Shown: positions 24,173-33,751 of the stretch, in pieces
Layout of the letters: each line of letters opens with the position of its first letter
Numbering within the stretch: the stretch's first letter is position 1
NCBI RefSeq assembly: GCF_003732225.1
Contig: NZ_MOBJ01000003.1
Location: forward strand, 305,167-369,166
Reading direction: 5' to 3'
DNA from: Pseudomonas brassicacearum
GTDB lineage: Bacteria > Pseudomonadota > Gammaproteobacteria > Pseudomonadales > Pseudomonadaceae
Length of the DNA stretch: 64,000 nt
Made by a program: the position numbers and the translations under genes
Notes under the pieces: generated by a model
Seen by the model: the letters and a program-made list of their open reading frames with translations, nothing else
Told to the model about the DNA's origin: nothing
Database searches by the model: none

Positions 24173-25266
24173 GGGCGATTTTCCAATGTCAGCAGCGCCA
24201 GGACACGGTCCTGTGCCTTGCTTGCGCTGCCCAGCCTGATTGGCAATCCGCTGCTCTGGCCACGCTCGCGCAGCTGTTCGAGTTCGGCAAAACTGCCGGC
24301 CGTGAGTTGCAGTTTCCAACCGTCGCCGACACGGTATTCGATGCGTTGTACTTCAACACTGCTTGCACCGATCACCTGCTCGGTCAACTTCAGCAAGCGG
24401 GCAATCTGCGTATCCTGTGCGCTGATGCGGGTTTGTTTTTGCAGCGCCTTGAGTTGCGCCGAAAGATCAACGATACGTGTCTGTTCCGGATACAAGGCCC
24501 TGAAACGTTGTTCGCTCTGGTCAGACAAGCGTTGGGCCTGATCCTCGAAAAAGTGGCTGCGTGCGAGTGTGCTCCCCCACCCCAGGGTGAACAACAACGC
24601 GGCCGAGATCAGTGCCGTCGACCAGGGAAAACGCCGGCGCTCCCGACGAAACTCGCCGTGCAGCAGGTTGATCGCAGGCCCCGCCCCCGCCTGGCCATGC
24701 AGCACTTCAAACCCTTCGTCCAGCCAGCAGATGGGCTCAGGCAGCTGCGGACTGATCGCAGCCAGCCCGTGCGCCGACACCGCCAGACGAGTATCCAATG
24801 CGCCGCCAAGGAGCCAGCGCCCCAACCACCACACGCCATAGGCCTGATCATGGGGTAAACGGTCGGCATCGACCTGTACGACGCTGACGGCAATCCCCAG
24901 TTCAGCCACCAGCGCCAGCAACGCTGCAAAGCGTTGTTTGTTGAGCAACAGCACCGGATAGCACCCCTGCGAGTCACGCAGGCCGATGCTCAGGTGTAGC
25001 GCCTCAAGGTCTTCGCTCAGTTGATCTTCGATGGCGAACGCAATGGCCTGAGCGTCGGGGCGACGTCGCGAGGGCCATTTTTCGGTACGTAGCCAGCCAC
25101 ACATCTCCATCGGCAACACCAGATGGACAGCCTGCCCTGATAACTGTTTGGCGGCATCGGCGAGCGAAAGGACCGACCGCTCATTCGATGCCGAGACCAG
25201 GCAGCAGAGCCATTGCGCGCAAGGTTGCACCGCCCCTTCGGGGGTGAGGTAAAGCCAGGTGTTCAT
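24169..25266 (-). CDS. gspL: Type II secretion system protein GspL
   Basis: A 365-residue protein with a cytoplasmic actin-like domain (residues 1 to about 225) that recruits GspE, one membrane helix (about residues 222-240, STALISAALLFTLGWGSTL) and a periplasmic domain. Overlaps gspK by four bases and gspM by four. Confidence 0.88.
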   Translation of the reverse strand: MNTWLYLTPEGAVQPCAQWLCCLVSASNERSVLSLADAAKQLSGQAVHLVLPMEMCGWLRTEKWPSRRRPDAQAIAFAIEDQLSEDLEALHLSIGLRDSQGCYPVLLLNKQRFAALLALVAELGIAVSVVQVDADRLPHDQAYGVWWLGRWLLGGALDTRLAVSAHGLAAISPQLPEPICWLDEGFEVLHGQAGAGPAINLLHGEFRRERRRFPWSTALISAALLFTLGWGSTLARSHFFEDQAQRLSDQSEQRFRALYPEQTRIVDLSAQLKALQKQTRISAQDTQIARLLKLTEQVIGASSVEVQRIEYRVGDGWKLQLTAGSFAELEQLRERGQSSGLPIRLGSASKAQDRVLALLTLENRP

Positions 25267-26126
25267 GACGAGGACTCGCTTGTCAGTGAGGTCAGGAACC
25301 GTCGTTGCACGACGTTGACCTGCCGGGTTTTGGCGTCGAGTTCGACTTCGCTGACCAGTTGCAAACGACTTTGCCCAACGGCCACGTCTACCGTGATCCG
25401 AAACCAGCGACTGCCCAGACCCAAGCCATGGCTGCCCAGTTCAAGCCCTGCGAGCAAAGGGTCCTCGACGAACGCCTGCACCGAGCGGTACCCCTGCGCC
25501 GGACGCTGTTGCACCAACGCTCGGGCCGTTGCTTCGGTCATACCGTCGAGTGTCATCAGTTGCTGCTGCGATGCGGTATTGATGTTCAGGCTGGCGTTCC
25601 TGGGCAGCAGTGCCACCATTGGCTGCAAGCGCCGCAGCACCTCGCCGTCGACGCCCGGCCACACGCGTAATTGACTGAGGTCTGTCAGCGCGCCGAAGTG
25701 CGAGGTCGCGAGCCTTTCGAGTTCTGGATTGCGGATCTGCAGCAGGGCCAGCAGACGTATCCAACGCTGTTGCGCGAGCAGATCGATTTGCCCGCCGGCC
25801 AGCAGTACAGAAAGGTTGAAGCGCGCGGCCAGGTCTTCGACGCGGATGTGCAGCGTCCCGTCCTCGACCTCGAACGGCGGCTTAGCCTGCGCCCACACTT
25901 GCGCCAGGTTGACGCTGCGAGACGCTTGCATCTCGGGGTGGCGCAACCGCTGCAAGGCCCAGCGCTCACCGGAAAAACCCAGTTGGCGCAGTTGCACTTG
26001 ATGAAGCTGTTGCGCGGTGCTTTTGACCACCAGCCGATGGTTGCGCAGCATCCCGCCCATCAGCAGCAGCGCCAGGCTCATGACCAACAGCACACTGATC
26101 AGCGCGACGCCGCGTTGCCGACTCAT
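25263..26126 (-). CDS. gspK: Type II secretion minor pseudopilin GspK
   Basis: A 287-residue minor pseudopilin. The prepilin site is RG|VALISVLLVM at residues 5-7; the usual Glu at +5 is absent, as is normal for GspK. It should cap the pseudopilus tip together with GspI and GspJ. ATG 26126 sits in the gspJ stop overlap and gives the expected short leader; longer upstream frames bury the prepilin site. Confidence 0.88.
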   Translation of the reverse strand: MSRQRGVALISVLLVMSLALLLMGGMLRNHRLVVKSTAQQLHQVQLRQLGFSGERWALQRLRHPEMQASRSVNLAQVWAQAKPPFEVEDGTLHIRVEDLAARFNLSVLLAGGQIDLLAQQRWIRLLALLQIRNPELERLATSHFGALTDLSQLRVWPGVDGEVLRRLQPMVALLPRNASLNINTASQQQLMTLDGMTEATARALVQQRPAQGYRSVQAFVEDPLLAGLELGSHGLGLGSRWFRITVDVAVGQSRLQLVSEVELDAKTRQVNVVQRRFLTSLTSESSS

Positions 26127-26668
26127 GACGCGCTCCCAGGCAACAGCAGGACCCGGCGAATCGACTCGAAGCGCTCCGTTGAAAAGGTGATTTCCAAAGC
26201 CTTCGGCGCGGAGACTGACTTGCGGGTGCCGGGCGGCCTCTCGCTGCGCCAACCGCTCTGATCATAGAGCCGCCAATGCAATTCGCGCACGCCGGTGAGC
26301 AGTTTTTGCCGCTGCACCAACGGCTGTTCAGGGCGTTGGCTTTCACGCCACAACGTCCCCTTGTCGAGGCGATAAGTGACGTCCTGCAACTCGCTACGCG
26401 GCTCATCCAACGGATTACGCCAGTTGCCGCGCTGCAACAGCAAAACGTTCTGCTGCAGCACCATAGGCTGCGCCGTTACCTGCAAGGCATCACGTTCGAT
26501 CACGGCGATGGCGCGTTGCAACCCGCGCATGTCGCGCTCATGGGATGAACTGCTGCGTTCAGCACGGACCACGCCATCGAACAGCCGCCAGCTGGCCAGG
26601 CCAAGCAAGGCGAATATCGCCATGGCGATCACCAGTTCGAGCAAGGTGAAGCCATGCTGCTTATTCAT
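26123..26668 (-). CDS. gspJ: Type II secretion minor pseudopilin GspJ
   Basis: A 181-residue minor pseudopilin with the prepilin cleavage site G6|FTLLE and Glu at +5. The N-terminal helix is followed by the globular domain typical of GspJ. ATG 26668 is used as it gives a 6-residue leader; it overlaps gspI by eight bases. Confidence 0.88.
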   Translation of the reverse strand: MNKQHGFTLLELVIAMAIFALLGLASWRLFDGVVRAERSSSSHERDMRGLQRAIAVIERDALQVTAQPMVLQQNVLLLQRGNWRNPLDEPRSELQDVTYRLDKGTLWRESQRPEQPLVQRQKLLTGVRELHWRLYDQSGWRSERPPGTRKSVSAPKALEITFSTERFESIRRVLLLPGSAS

Positions 26669-27053
26669 CACGGGCGTCAATCCAACCCGTCGTTCGATGT
26701 ACGACCTGATCGCTGCCTGAACGGCTGACACTGAGCTCGACCTTCAGCAAACGCGAATCGGCCACCGGACTGATGGTCTGGCTCAGGCTCCAGTCGCGTC
26801 GGTCGAAGTGTCGGCTCAGGTATTCGTGCCCTTGAGCCGGTGCAGCCCCCAGCTGTAATTCGCTCAAGTGGTTGTCAGCCAGCCAGGTCCCACACAACTG
26901 CTCCTCCAATCGAGCATTCTGCTTGAGGGCGTATTGACCAGCCGCCATCACGGCCCCCGCCAACGTCGCAAAGACAACCAGCGCGATCATGATTTCCAAC
27001 AGGGTAAAGCCACGGTGTGTCTGGCGCGGCAGCGCAGGCTTTCTCTTACTCAT
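26661..27053 (-). CDS. gspI: Type II secretion minor pseudopilin GspI
   Basis: A 130-residue minor pseudopilin with cleavage site G15|FTLLE (Glu at +5) and the usual hydrophobic helix. ATG 27053 has GAGG about nine bases upstream; ATG 27068 is an alternative that adds five residues to the leader. It overlaps the gspH end by eight bases. Confidence 0.87.
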   Translation of the reverse strand: MSKRKPALPRQTHRGFTLLEIMIALVVFATLAGAVMAAGQYALKQNARLEEQLCGTWLADNHLSELQLGAAPAQGHEYLSRHFDRRDWSLSQTISPVADSRLLKVELSVSRSGSDQVVHRTTGWIDARDE

Positions 27054-27513
27054 CAAGGGCAGCCTCATTCAAACCATCACTGGAGAGGCTGATCAACGAC
27101 TGCTGATCGGCTTGCAGGTGCAAGGTGAACGCACTGCTTTCATCACTGCTGAGCAACACCAGGTGCGGTTGACCGGGACGCCCCGCAAGCGTCGACATTT
27201 GGCCAGATTGCTCCAGGCGCAGCTGCAAGCCTTCCGGTAAACGATAAGCGCGGCCTGCCGGGCGCCAGTCCTGGCCATAGAGAGCCAGCACCTGATAACC
27301 CTCGGGCTCCAGCCGAAGGCCATACTCGCGCCCCTCGAGCACAGCCTGCTCACGTAGCGCCTGCAACAACTGGATCAAACCGTTGGCCTCCTGCCGCGCC
27401 AGGCGCGCGGGTGAGGTGCCGGTGGCCAGGCTCACCATCCCCAGCAGCACGCCGATCAGCACCATGACCACCATCAACTCCAGCAAGGTGAAACCCCGGC
27501 ACGCCTGGCGCAT
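27046..27513 (-). CDS. gspH: Type II secretion minor pseudopilin GspH
   Basis: A 155-residue pseudopilin with a very short leader, G7|FTLLE, and the long N-terminal helix followed by the beta domain (YGLRLEPEGYQVLAL). It joins the pseudopilus shaft to the tip complex. It begins three bases after gspG. Confidence 0.87.
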   Translation of the reverse strand: MRQACRGFTLLELMVVMVLIGVLLGMVSLATGTSPARLARQEANGLIQLLQALREQAVLEGREYGLRLEPEGYQVLALYGQDWRPAGRAYRLPEGLQLRLEQSGQMSTLAGRPGQPHLVLLSSDESSAFTLHLQADQQSLISLSSDGLNEAALDE

Positions 27514-27516
27514 CGG

Positions 27517-27972
27517 TCAATCCCCCCAGTTGCCGATGTCTGCCCCATGGCCTTCGCCACCGGACACACCGTCAGCGCCAAAGGAGTACAGGTCATAGCC
27601 GCCATCGTCCGAATTCACCCCGGGATTGAGGTACTGATACGGCATTCCCCAAGGGTCCACCGGCACACTTTTGAGATAACCCTGCGGACTCCAGTTTCTC
27701 GGTACCGGAGCGCCCAGCGGCCGCTTGACCAACGCTTCCAGCCCTTGCTGGGTGGTGGGGTAGCTGAAGTTGTCGAGGCGGTACATTTCAAGGCTGGTGG
27801 AGATCGCCAGAATGTCGGTGCGGGCCGCTGTGACCTTGGCCTGATCGGGTCGACTCATGAACTGTGGCACGACGATGGCGCCAAGCACGCCGATGATGAC
27901 CACCACCACCATGATTTCGATCAGGGTAAAGCCACGCTGACGCTTGGCTGAAGTATTACGGACAGGATTCAT
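27517..27972 (-). CDS. gspG: Type II secretion major pseudopilin GspG
   Basis: A 151-residue major pseudopilin. Leader of 14 residues ends in Gly14|FTLIE with Glu19 at +5. The C-terminal part has the GspG marks QQGLEALVKRP, VPVDPWGMPYQYLNPG and DDGGYDLYSFGADG, the last being the calcium-binding loop. The leader must be cut by a prepilin peptidase encoded elsewhere. Confidence 0.93.
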   Translation of the reverse strand: MNPVRNTSAKRQRGFTLIEIMVVVVIIGVLGAIVVPQFMSRPDQAKVTAARTDILAISTSLEMYRLDNFSYPTTQQGLEALVKRPLGAPVPRNWSPQGYLKSVPVDPWGMPYQYLNPGVNSDDGGYDLYSFGADGVSGGEGHGADIGNWGD

Positions 27973-27975
27973 CGA

Positions 27976-29187
27976 TCAACTCACCAGTTGGTTCAGGCTA
28001 AGAATGGGTAAAAGAATGGCCATGACGATCAGCAGCACGACACCGCCCATCAGCACCAACATGACCGGTTCGAATAGGCTCACAACCAGCGCGATGCGCG
28101 CTGCCAGGGTCTTTTCCTGCTGCTCGGCGGCCCGCGCCAGCATGCTGTCGAGTTCACCGGCACGCTCGCCACTGGCAATCATATGCAGCATCATTGGCGG
28201 GATATCGCCGCCTTGTTCCAGGCCATGGGTCAGGGTGCCGCCCTCACGTACCGAGCGCGCAACATCGCGCATGCGCGTGCGAATCGTCAGGTTGCCAATG
28301 ACGGCGGCAGCAATTTCCAGGGCATCGACCAACGGCACCGCGCTCTTGCCGAGGATCGCCAGGGTGCTGGCAAAACGCGCCGCCTCCATGGCCCGCAACA
28401 CCCCACCCAGCAACGGCAAGCGCAACACCAGTGCGTGCCAGCGCACACGCATGGATGGCTGGACCAAGGCCCAGCGTCCCAACAGCGTCAGCACTGACAA
28501 CAGACCCAACAGGAGCAGGCCATGACTATGCAGACCGTCACTGATCAGGATCATGCCCTGGGTCAGCAGCGGTAACGGCTGACCGCTATCGACGAAAATC
28601 TTCACCACATCCGGCACTACGTAGCCGAGCAGGAAACCGACAATGGCCAGCGAGGCGAACAGCAGAATCATCGGGTAAACCAGCGCCAGCTGAATTCGCT
28701 GGCGCGACGCCTGACGGGCCTCCGTGTACGCCGCCAACTGTTCAAGCACATGACCCAGATGTCCGGAGCGCTCACCTGCCGCGATGGTGGCGCGAAACAG
28801 TTCGGGGAACGCCCGGGGAAATCCACCCAGCGCCGCCGCCAATGAATAACCTTCCATCACCCGCGCCCGCACCGCTGAGAGCAAGGCGTTGACCTTGCGC
28901 TTTTCGCTCTGCGCCGCAACGGCCCGTAAGGCCTCTTCGAGGGGCAGACCGGCCTGAATCAGCGTGGATAACTGCAACGTCAGCAGCGCCAGTTCGCCCG
29001 AGCTCAGCTTCATGGCATTCGCAAAAATCCCCTCCCGAGCGCCCTGATACTTAGCCTCGCCGACATGACTGGGTAACAAACCCCGTTCACGCAACAGCTG
29101 CCGGGCATGCCGTGGGCTATCAGCCTCCAGCACACCTCGGGACTGACGGCCACTGCGGTCTTGGGCACGGTATTCGAATCCCGGCAA
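27976..29187 (-). CDS. gspF: Type II secretion inner-membrane platform protein GspF
   Basis: A 403-residue polytopic protein with two repeated GspF/PilC domains (about residues 70-190 and 270-395) and three membrane helices. It is the core of the inner-membrane platform that works with GspE to assemble the pseudopilus. It lies three bases after gspE. Confidence 0.93.
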   Translation of the reverse strand: MPGFEYRAQDRSGRQSRGVLEADSPRHARQLLRERGLLPSHVGEAKYQGAREGIFANAMKLSSGELALLTLQLSTLIQAGLPLEEALRAVAAQSEKRKVNALLSAVRARVMEGYSLAAALGGFPRAFPELFRATIAAGERSGHLGHVLEQLAAYTEARQASRQRIQLALVYPMILLFASLAIVGFLLGYVVPDVVKIFVDSGQPLPLLTQGMILISDGLHSHGLLLLGLLSVLTLLGRWALVQPSMRVRWHALVLRLPLLGGVLRAMEAARFASTLAILGKSAVPLVDALEIAAAVIGNLTIRTRMRDVARSVREGGTLTHGLEQGGDIPPMMLHMIASGERAGELDSMLARAAEQQEKTLAARIALVVSLFEPVMLVLMGGVVLLIVMAILLPILSLNQLVS

Positions 29188-29190
29188 CGG

Positions 29191-30672
29191 CTAGTCCTCC
29201 TGGCTGACGCGCAGCAACTCATCGAGACTGGTGACACCCTCAAGCACCAGCCGCTGACCGTCCTGAAACAGGCTGCGCGACAGCGTCCGCGCCTCGTCCG
29301 CCAACGCCTGTTCACTGGCCCCCTGATGAACCAGCGCGGACAGCGTCGGAGTTAAGCTGATCAACTCGTACATACCGACCCGCCCCCGGTAGCCTTGTTG
29401 GCATCGAGCGCATCCATTGGCCCTGAATAGCCGCACAGCACCGTCGCCGGCAACGCCCAGGCTCTGGCAGTCGACAGCATCAGCTTCATAGGCTTGCTTG
29501 CAGTGTGGACAGAGGGTTCGCAACAAGCGTTGGGCGAGCACACCGATCAGCGACGACGCCAACAAGTAGGCGTCGACGCCCATGTCCAGCAAGCGGGTGA
29601 CCGCGCCGACCGCGCTGTTGGTGTGCAAGGTCGATAACACCAAGTGCCCGGTCAACGACGCCTGCACGGCAATTTCGGCGGTTTCCCGATCGCGGATTTC
29701 ACCGACCATCACTACATCCGGGTCCTGGCGCAGAATCGCCCGCAGGCCCCGGGCGAACGTCATCTCGACCTTTGGATTGACCGGCGTCTGGCCAATCCCC
29801 GGCAAGTGATACTCGATCGGATCCTCCACCGTGAGAATATTGCGCGTCTGGTCGTTGAGACTGGCCAGCGCCGCATACAGGCTGGTGGTCTTGCCGGAGC
29901 CGGTGGGACCGGTCACCAGGAAAATCCCGTGGGGCCTGCCAAGAATCCGCTGAAAGCGTGCCAGGGTGTCGGGCGGCATGCCCAGGCGCTGCAAGTCGAG
30001 GCGTCCGGATTGTTTGTCGAGCAGTCGCAACACCACTCGCTCGCCATGAGCTGACGGCAGAGTCGAGACCCGCACATCCACCTCATGCCCGGCCAGGCGC
30101 AGCGCAATGCGACCGTCCTGCGGCACGCGCTTTTCAGCAATATCGAGGCGCGCCATGACCTTGATCCGTGACACCAGCAGATTGGCCAACTCGCGCCGGG
30201 GTCTGAGCACCTCACGCAATTGCCCATCTACCCGCATCCGCACCAACAGGTACTGCTCGAAGGTTTCCAGGTGAACATCCGAGGCTTTTTCGCGCACCGC
30301 CTCACTGAGCAACGCGTTGATCAGCCGGATGATCGGCGCGTCACCTTCCTGTTCGAGCAGGTCGGCGGTCTGCGGAAGCTGATCGGCCAGGCTCAACAGA
30401 TCGAGTTCTTCGTCCAGTCCCTGGGCGACCTGTTCGGCGGCGCTCTGACCTACGCCGTAAGCGCTCGCCAGCCGTGTCGCGAACATCGCAGGCTCAAGGA
30501 CCTGAACAGGCAGATCACGCCCCGTCACACGCCGAACTTCCGCCAGTGCGGTCAGCGGCGTATCGCTGCGGATCGACAGGCTCAACGCCTCGCCCGAACC
30601 CTCAAGCAACACCCCCAAACGCCGGGAGAAACCGAATGGCAGCCGTTCGCTGTACCCCGTCAGACTCGTCAT
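29191..30672 (-). CDS. gspE: Type II secretion ATPase GspE
   Basis: A 493-residue assembly ATPase. Walker A is GPTGSGKTT, the Asp box and Walker B follow in VEDPIEYHLPG and DPDVVMVGEIRD, and a tetracysteine zinc site is seen in LCPHCKQAY...NGCARCQQGY. It drives pseudopilus growth from the cytoplasm through GspL. It overlaps the gspD stop by four bases. Confidence 0.95.
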   Translation of the reverse strand: MTSLTGYSERLPFGFSRRLGVLLEGSGEALSLSIRSDTPLTALAEVRRVTGRDLPVQVLEPAMFATRLASAYGVGQSAAEQVAQGLDEELDLLSLADQLPQTADLLEQEGDAPIIRLINALLSEAVREKASDVHLETFEQYLLVRMRVDGQLREVLRPRRELANLLVSRIKVMARLDIAEKRVPQDGRIALRLAGHEVDVRVSTLPSAHGERVVLRLLDKQSGRLDLQRLGMPPDTLARFQRILGRPHGIFLVTGPTGSGKTTSLYAALASLNDQTRNILTVEDPIEYHLPGIGQTPVNPKVEMTFARGLRAILRQDPDVVMVGEIRDRETAEIAVQASLTGHLVLSTLHTNSAVGAVTRLLDMGVDAYLLASSLIGVLAQRLLRTLCPHCKQAYEADAVDCQSLGVAGDGAVRLFRANGCARCQQGYRGRVGMYELISLTPTLSALVHQGASEQALADEARTLSRSLFQDGQRLVLEGVTSLDELLRVSQED

Positions 30673-32567
30673 GGGGCGCGGCGCTCACGGGGCTCATCGA
30701 ACAGCTGATGCGGATCATCGGGCAATAACAGCGAATTGTTCTGCCGAGCCGCCGGCTGACTCAGATCCCGGAGGGCCTTGTAGCGGTCCTCACTGATTTC
30801 GGCGATATCCTGACGGGTGCGCACGATGGTCGGGCGCAGAAACACCATCAGGTTACTTTTGGTCTGGGTGTCTTTCGTCCAGCGAAACAGCGCGCCGAGA
30901 TAAGGAATGCTGCGCAACAGCGGCACCCCGCTTTCCTGGGTCCGAACGCTGTCCTTGATAAGGCCACCGATCACAATGATCTCGCCATCGTTGGCAAGGA
31001 TCGTGCTCTTGAGGGCACGCTTGTTGGTAATCAGGTCGGAAGAATCGATGCCGGACACCGAAGGCGCGATATCGGAGATTTCCTGCTCGACCTCCAGACG
31101 CAGGATCGAACCTTCGTTGATGTGCGGACGGATCTTCAGGCTGATCCCGACATCCTTGCGTTCGACCGTGGTGAAGGGGTTATCTGCACCACTGCTATTG
31201 GTGGCGTAAGAACCGGTCTTGAACGGCACGTTCTGGCCGACGATGATTTCCGCTTCCTGGTTGTCCAGAGTCAGCAGGCTCGGCGTCGATAGCAGGTTGC
31301 TGCGGCTGTTACTGGCCAGAGCCGAAATCAGTGCGCCAAAGTTGCCGCCACCGAGTCGCAGCAACGAACCTTCCGGGGCCGGACTCTTGTCGTCGAAATT
31401 GAACCCACCGAGCACCGGAACCCCGGTACCCGGAAAGTTGATGATCCCTTTCGCGTTACCGCTGTCCAGCCCCCACTGCACACCGAGCGCTTCGATGATG
31501 TCACCGGAAATCTCGACGATGGCCGCGTGAATCAGCACCTGGGCACGCGGTTGATCCAGTTCACGAACGATGTTCTCCAACGTCCGCAATTGCGCCGGAT
31601 CGGCGAAAATCACCAGTGCATTCTGGCGTTCGTCGGCCTTTACCATGACCGGCGTGGCCGACATCGGCTCTTTTGAACCGCTGCTACTCGACTGTGCCTT
31701 GAACCCCTGCCCCAGTGCATCCAGCACCTCGGCCAACTGCTTGGCATCGCTGTGGTGCAAACGGATCACCCGGGCGTTATCGAGTTTGGTCGTCGCCGGA
31801 ATGTCCAGCGAGCCGGCCAACCGGACCAGACGTTCGCGCGCTACCGGCGGCCCGACAACCACCAGGCGATTGGCCCTGGGGTCGGCAATCACCAAGCTTC
31901 CGGCCTCGGCTCCGGACTTGCCCAGTGACGCCTCCATCACCTTGGCGATATCGGCCGCCAGACCATGGCGTAGCACGACAATGGTATGAGCATTTTTCGC
32001 CCCGGAATCAAGTTGCCGTACCACTTGCCCAATCCGCCGAACATTGCTCGCGGTATCGGTGACCACCAACGCGTTGGCCGAGACGGACGGACCGACATAG
32101 CCATTGGTCGAGACCAGCGGCCTGACCAGACCGGCCAGATCGGCAGCCGAGCTTGCGCCGAGGGCGATGACCTCGGTCACGAACTGTCCATCGCGAGACG
32201 TTCGCGGATCACCCTGACTGGCGCGGGTCTTGGCTTCCGCTACGGGGGTAATGAGTATTCGATCGCCTTGATCGATCACCGTGAAGTTATGAGCATCAAG
32301 CACCGAATAGAACAACCGTCGGACGCCCTCGCGATCCAGCGCTTGTCCGGACATGACCGTGATTCGCCCTTGAACCCTGGGGTCGAGGATCACGGTCGTG
32401 TCCAGAATCGACGACATTTCGGCAACGATGTCCCTTAGCTCAGCGTTGTTCATCGCCAGTTGCCAACGCTGTTCTTCAGCCGCTACCCAACCCGGGAGCA
32501 GCAGGACTGCCATGCCCAGGGCGCGCAGCAGTGCGCCGTAGGTGCGAAAACAATTCGAGCGGTTCAT
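30669..32567 (-). CDS. gspD: Type II secretion outer-membrane secretin GspD
   Basis: A 632-residue secretin with a signal peptide (cut near VAAEEQ, residue 30), an N0 domain (WQLAMNNAELRDIVAEMS), three N-type repeats and the C-terminal secretin domain with VPLLRSIPYLGALFRW and the VFLRPTIV end. It forms the outer-membrane channel. No pilotin gene is adjacent. Confidence 0.94.
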   Translation of the reverse strand: MNRSNCFRTYGALLRALGMAVLLLPGWVAAEEQRWQLAMNNAELRDIVAEMSSILDTTVILDPRVQGRITVMSGQALDREGVRRLFYSVLDAHNFTVIDQGDRILITPVAEAKTRASQGDPRTSRDGQFVTEVIALGASSAADLAGLVRPLVSTNGYVGPSVSANALVVTDTASNVRRIGQVVRQLDSGAKNAHTIVVLRHGLAADIAKVMEASLGKSGAEAGSLVIADPRANRLVVVGPPVARERLVRLAGSLDIPATTKLDNARVIRLHHSDAKQLAEVLDALGQGFKAQSSSSGSKEPMSATPVMVKADERQNALVIFADPAQLRTLENIVRELDQPRAQVLIHAAIVEISGDIIEALGVQWGLDSGNAKGIINFPGTGVPVLGGFNFDDKSPAPEGSLLRLGGGNFGALISALASNSRSNLLSTPSLLTLDNQEAEIIVGQNVPFKTGSYATNSSGADNPFTTVERKDVGISLKIRPHINEGSILRLEVEQEISDIAPSVSGIDSSDLITNKRALKSTILANDGEIIVIGGLIKDSVRTQESGVPLLRSIPYLGALFRWTKDTQTKSNLMVFLRPTIVRTRQDIAEISEDRYKALRDLSQPAARQNNSLLLPDDPHQLFDEPRERRAP

Positions 32568-33134
32568 TCAGTGACTCTGTGGCAAATCAGCGGTTGGCCG
32601 AAAGTGAATAAGGGCAGGTGCGGGATCGGATCGGGTGTCGGCAGGTTTGATCGTCAACAAGGTGCGCTCGGTAGTGGGTTGCAGGGCCAGCAACTCCTCG
32701 CGACCTTTGCGCCACAGCACCACCCTGGAGACCTCAACCCGCCGCAGTACACTGCCGCCGGGCAAGCTGTCGCCGACCTGATACAAACGTTCACCGTCAG
32801 CACCCGCCAGCAACGCCCGCGAAAGCCCGGTGCTGGAGACAAAACTAGCGCGCAAGGTCAGCGGTTCAGCACTGCGCAGCGCTGCCGTTTGCGCAGCCAG
32901 CCCCATCACTGTCGCGATAGCGTCAGGGTTGAACTCGGGCATCGGCTGCGTATCCGGTGGCAGCCGTACCGGCCGCTCGGATTGCACAAGCAGTTCATCG
33001 CGCAACGTCTGTTCGTTGGCGAACAGGTAAACGCCGTACCCCAGCGGTAATACCCACAGGATGACCCCGAGCAGCGTCGGCCAGCCTGTGGACATTGCCG
33101 TGAATAAAGAGTCCAGCGTCAATGACCTGCCCAT
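32568..33134 (-). CDS. gspC: Type II secretion protein GspC (short form)
   Basis: A 188-residue protein with one membrane helix (about residues 20-40) and a homology region (LTLRASFVSSTGLSRALLAGADGERLYQVGDSLPGGSVLRRVEVSRVVL-like strands) that links platform and secretin. At this length the PDZ or coiled-coil end found in many GspC proteins is lacking. It starts directly after the cytochrome gene stop (TGA then ATG) and abuts gspD. Confidence 0.85.
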   Translation of the reverse strand: MGRSLTLDSLFTAMSTGWPTLLGVILWVLPLGYGVYLFANEQTLRDELLVQSERPVRLPPDTQPMPEFNPDAIATVMGLAAQTAALRSAEPLTLRASFVSSTGLSRALLAGADGERLYQVGDSLPGGSVLRRVEVSRVVLWRKGREELLALQPTTERTLLTIKPADTRSDPAPALIHFRPTADLPQSH

Positions 33135-33653
33135 TCAGCGGTGAAACCACATGTTTACAAGCACACGGCGTCCCGATACTTCATGTTTGATGACCGCGCT
33201 CATGTGCAAGGCAACCAACGCCGCCAGCACGACACATGCCCAAACATGAATCTTTATAAACAGCTGAATCCAGTCAGGGTCTTGTAAAGGTTGGGGAATA
33301 AATAAAAGGTCAAAAACATTAATAACCCGGTCCATCATTAACACACCCGTTACCAACACCAGACTGACCACCAGATAAATAAGCCAATGCACAAAAGACG
33401 CCACATTTTCGGCCAGCGTAGAACACTGCCTGGCACTCGACCGACTTCGACGAAAAGAAAGATAAAGCCTGACCACAAAGAACGGTAAAAACGCCGTCGT
33501 CATCGACACATTAATAAACGCCACCCACTCCTTGACCGGCAACGCCACTTCAAACAGTGCCACATAAAAACCACTGACCAGTGCCCAGATAATAATGACC
33601 GCCGAAAGCCAGTGCAGAAATTTCTGCGCCCTCGTATACGATAAGGTTTTCAT
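33135..33653 (-). CDS. Cytochrome b561-family membrane protein
   Basis: A 172-residue protein with four membrane helices and heme-ligand-type histidines in FLHWLSAV (His14), FVHWLIYL, KIHVWACVV and ALHMSAVIKHE. This is the bacterial cytochrome b561 (CybB-like) pattern, a di-heme quinol oxidase that passes electrons from quinol to a periplasmic partner. It lies between the LPMO gene and gspC with no gap to gspC, so it may supply electrons to the LPMO or keep a periplasmic redox step; this is inference from gene order. Confidence 0.85.
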   Translation of the reverse strand: MKTLSYTRAQKFLHWLSAVIIIWALVSGFYVALFEVALPVKEWVAFINVSMTTAFLPFFVVRLYLSFRRSRSSARQCSTLAENVASFVHWLIYLVVSLVLVTGVLMMDRVINVFDLLFIPQPLQDPDWIQLFIKIHVWACVVLAALVALHMSAVIKHEVSGRRVLVNMWFHR

Positions 33654-33699
33654 TTAACTATCAACACCCAATAACATTGGCGAGAAACACGCACACCCG

Positions 33700-33739
33700 C
33701 ACCGGCGAACAATCAAAAAATCACGATTGTCCGCCGGTG
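33700..33739 (-). promoter_or_regulatory. Strong intercistronic hairpin after the LPMO gene
   Basis: Arms CACCGGCGAACAATC (33700-33714) and GATTGTCCGCCGGTG (33725-33739) pair over 15 bases with one mismatch around a ten-base loop. On the transcribed strand no U-run follows, so it looks more like an mRNA-stabilising or partial-termination element between the LPMO message and the secretion genes than a full terminator. Confidence 0.6.
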
Positions 33740-33751
33740 TGTCAGATCAAC

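Noticed and set aside
23705..33134. Idea that the gsp genes are a type IV pilus operon
   Set aside because: Gene order C to M, GspC/GspL/GspM proteins and the calcium-loop pseudopilin mark a type II secretion system; the true pilus genes are at 46.7-51.6 kb.
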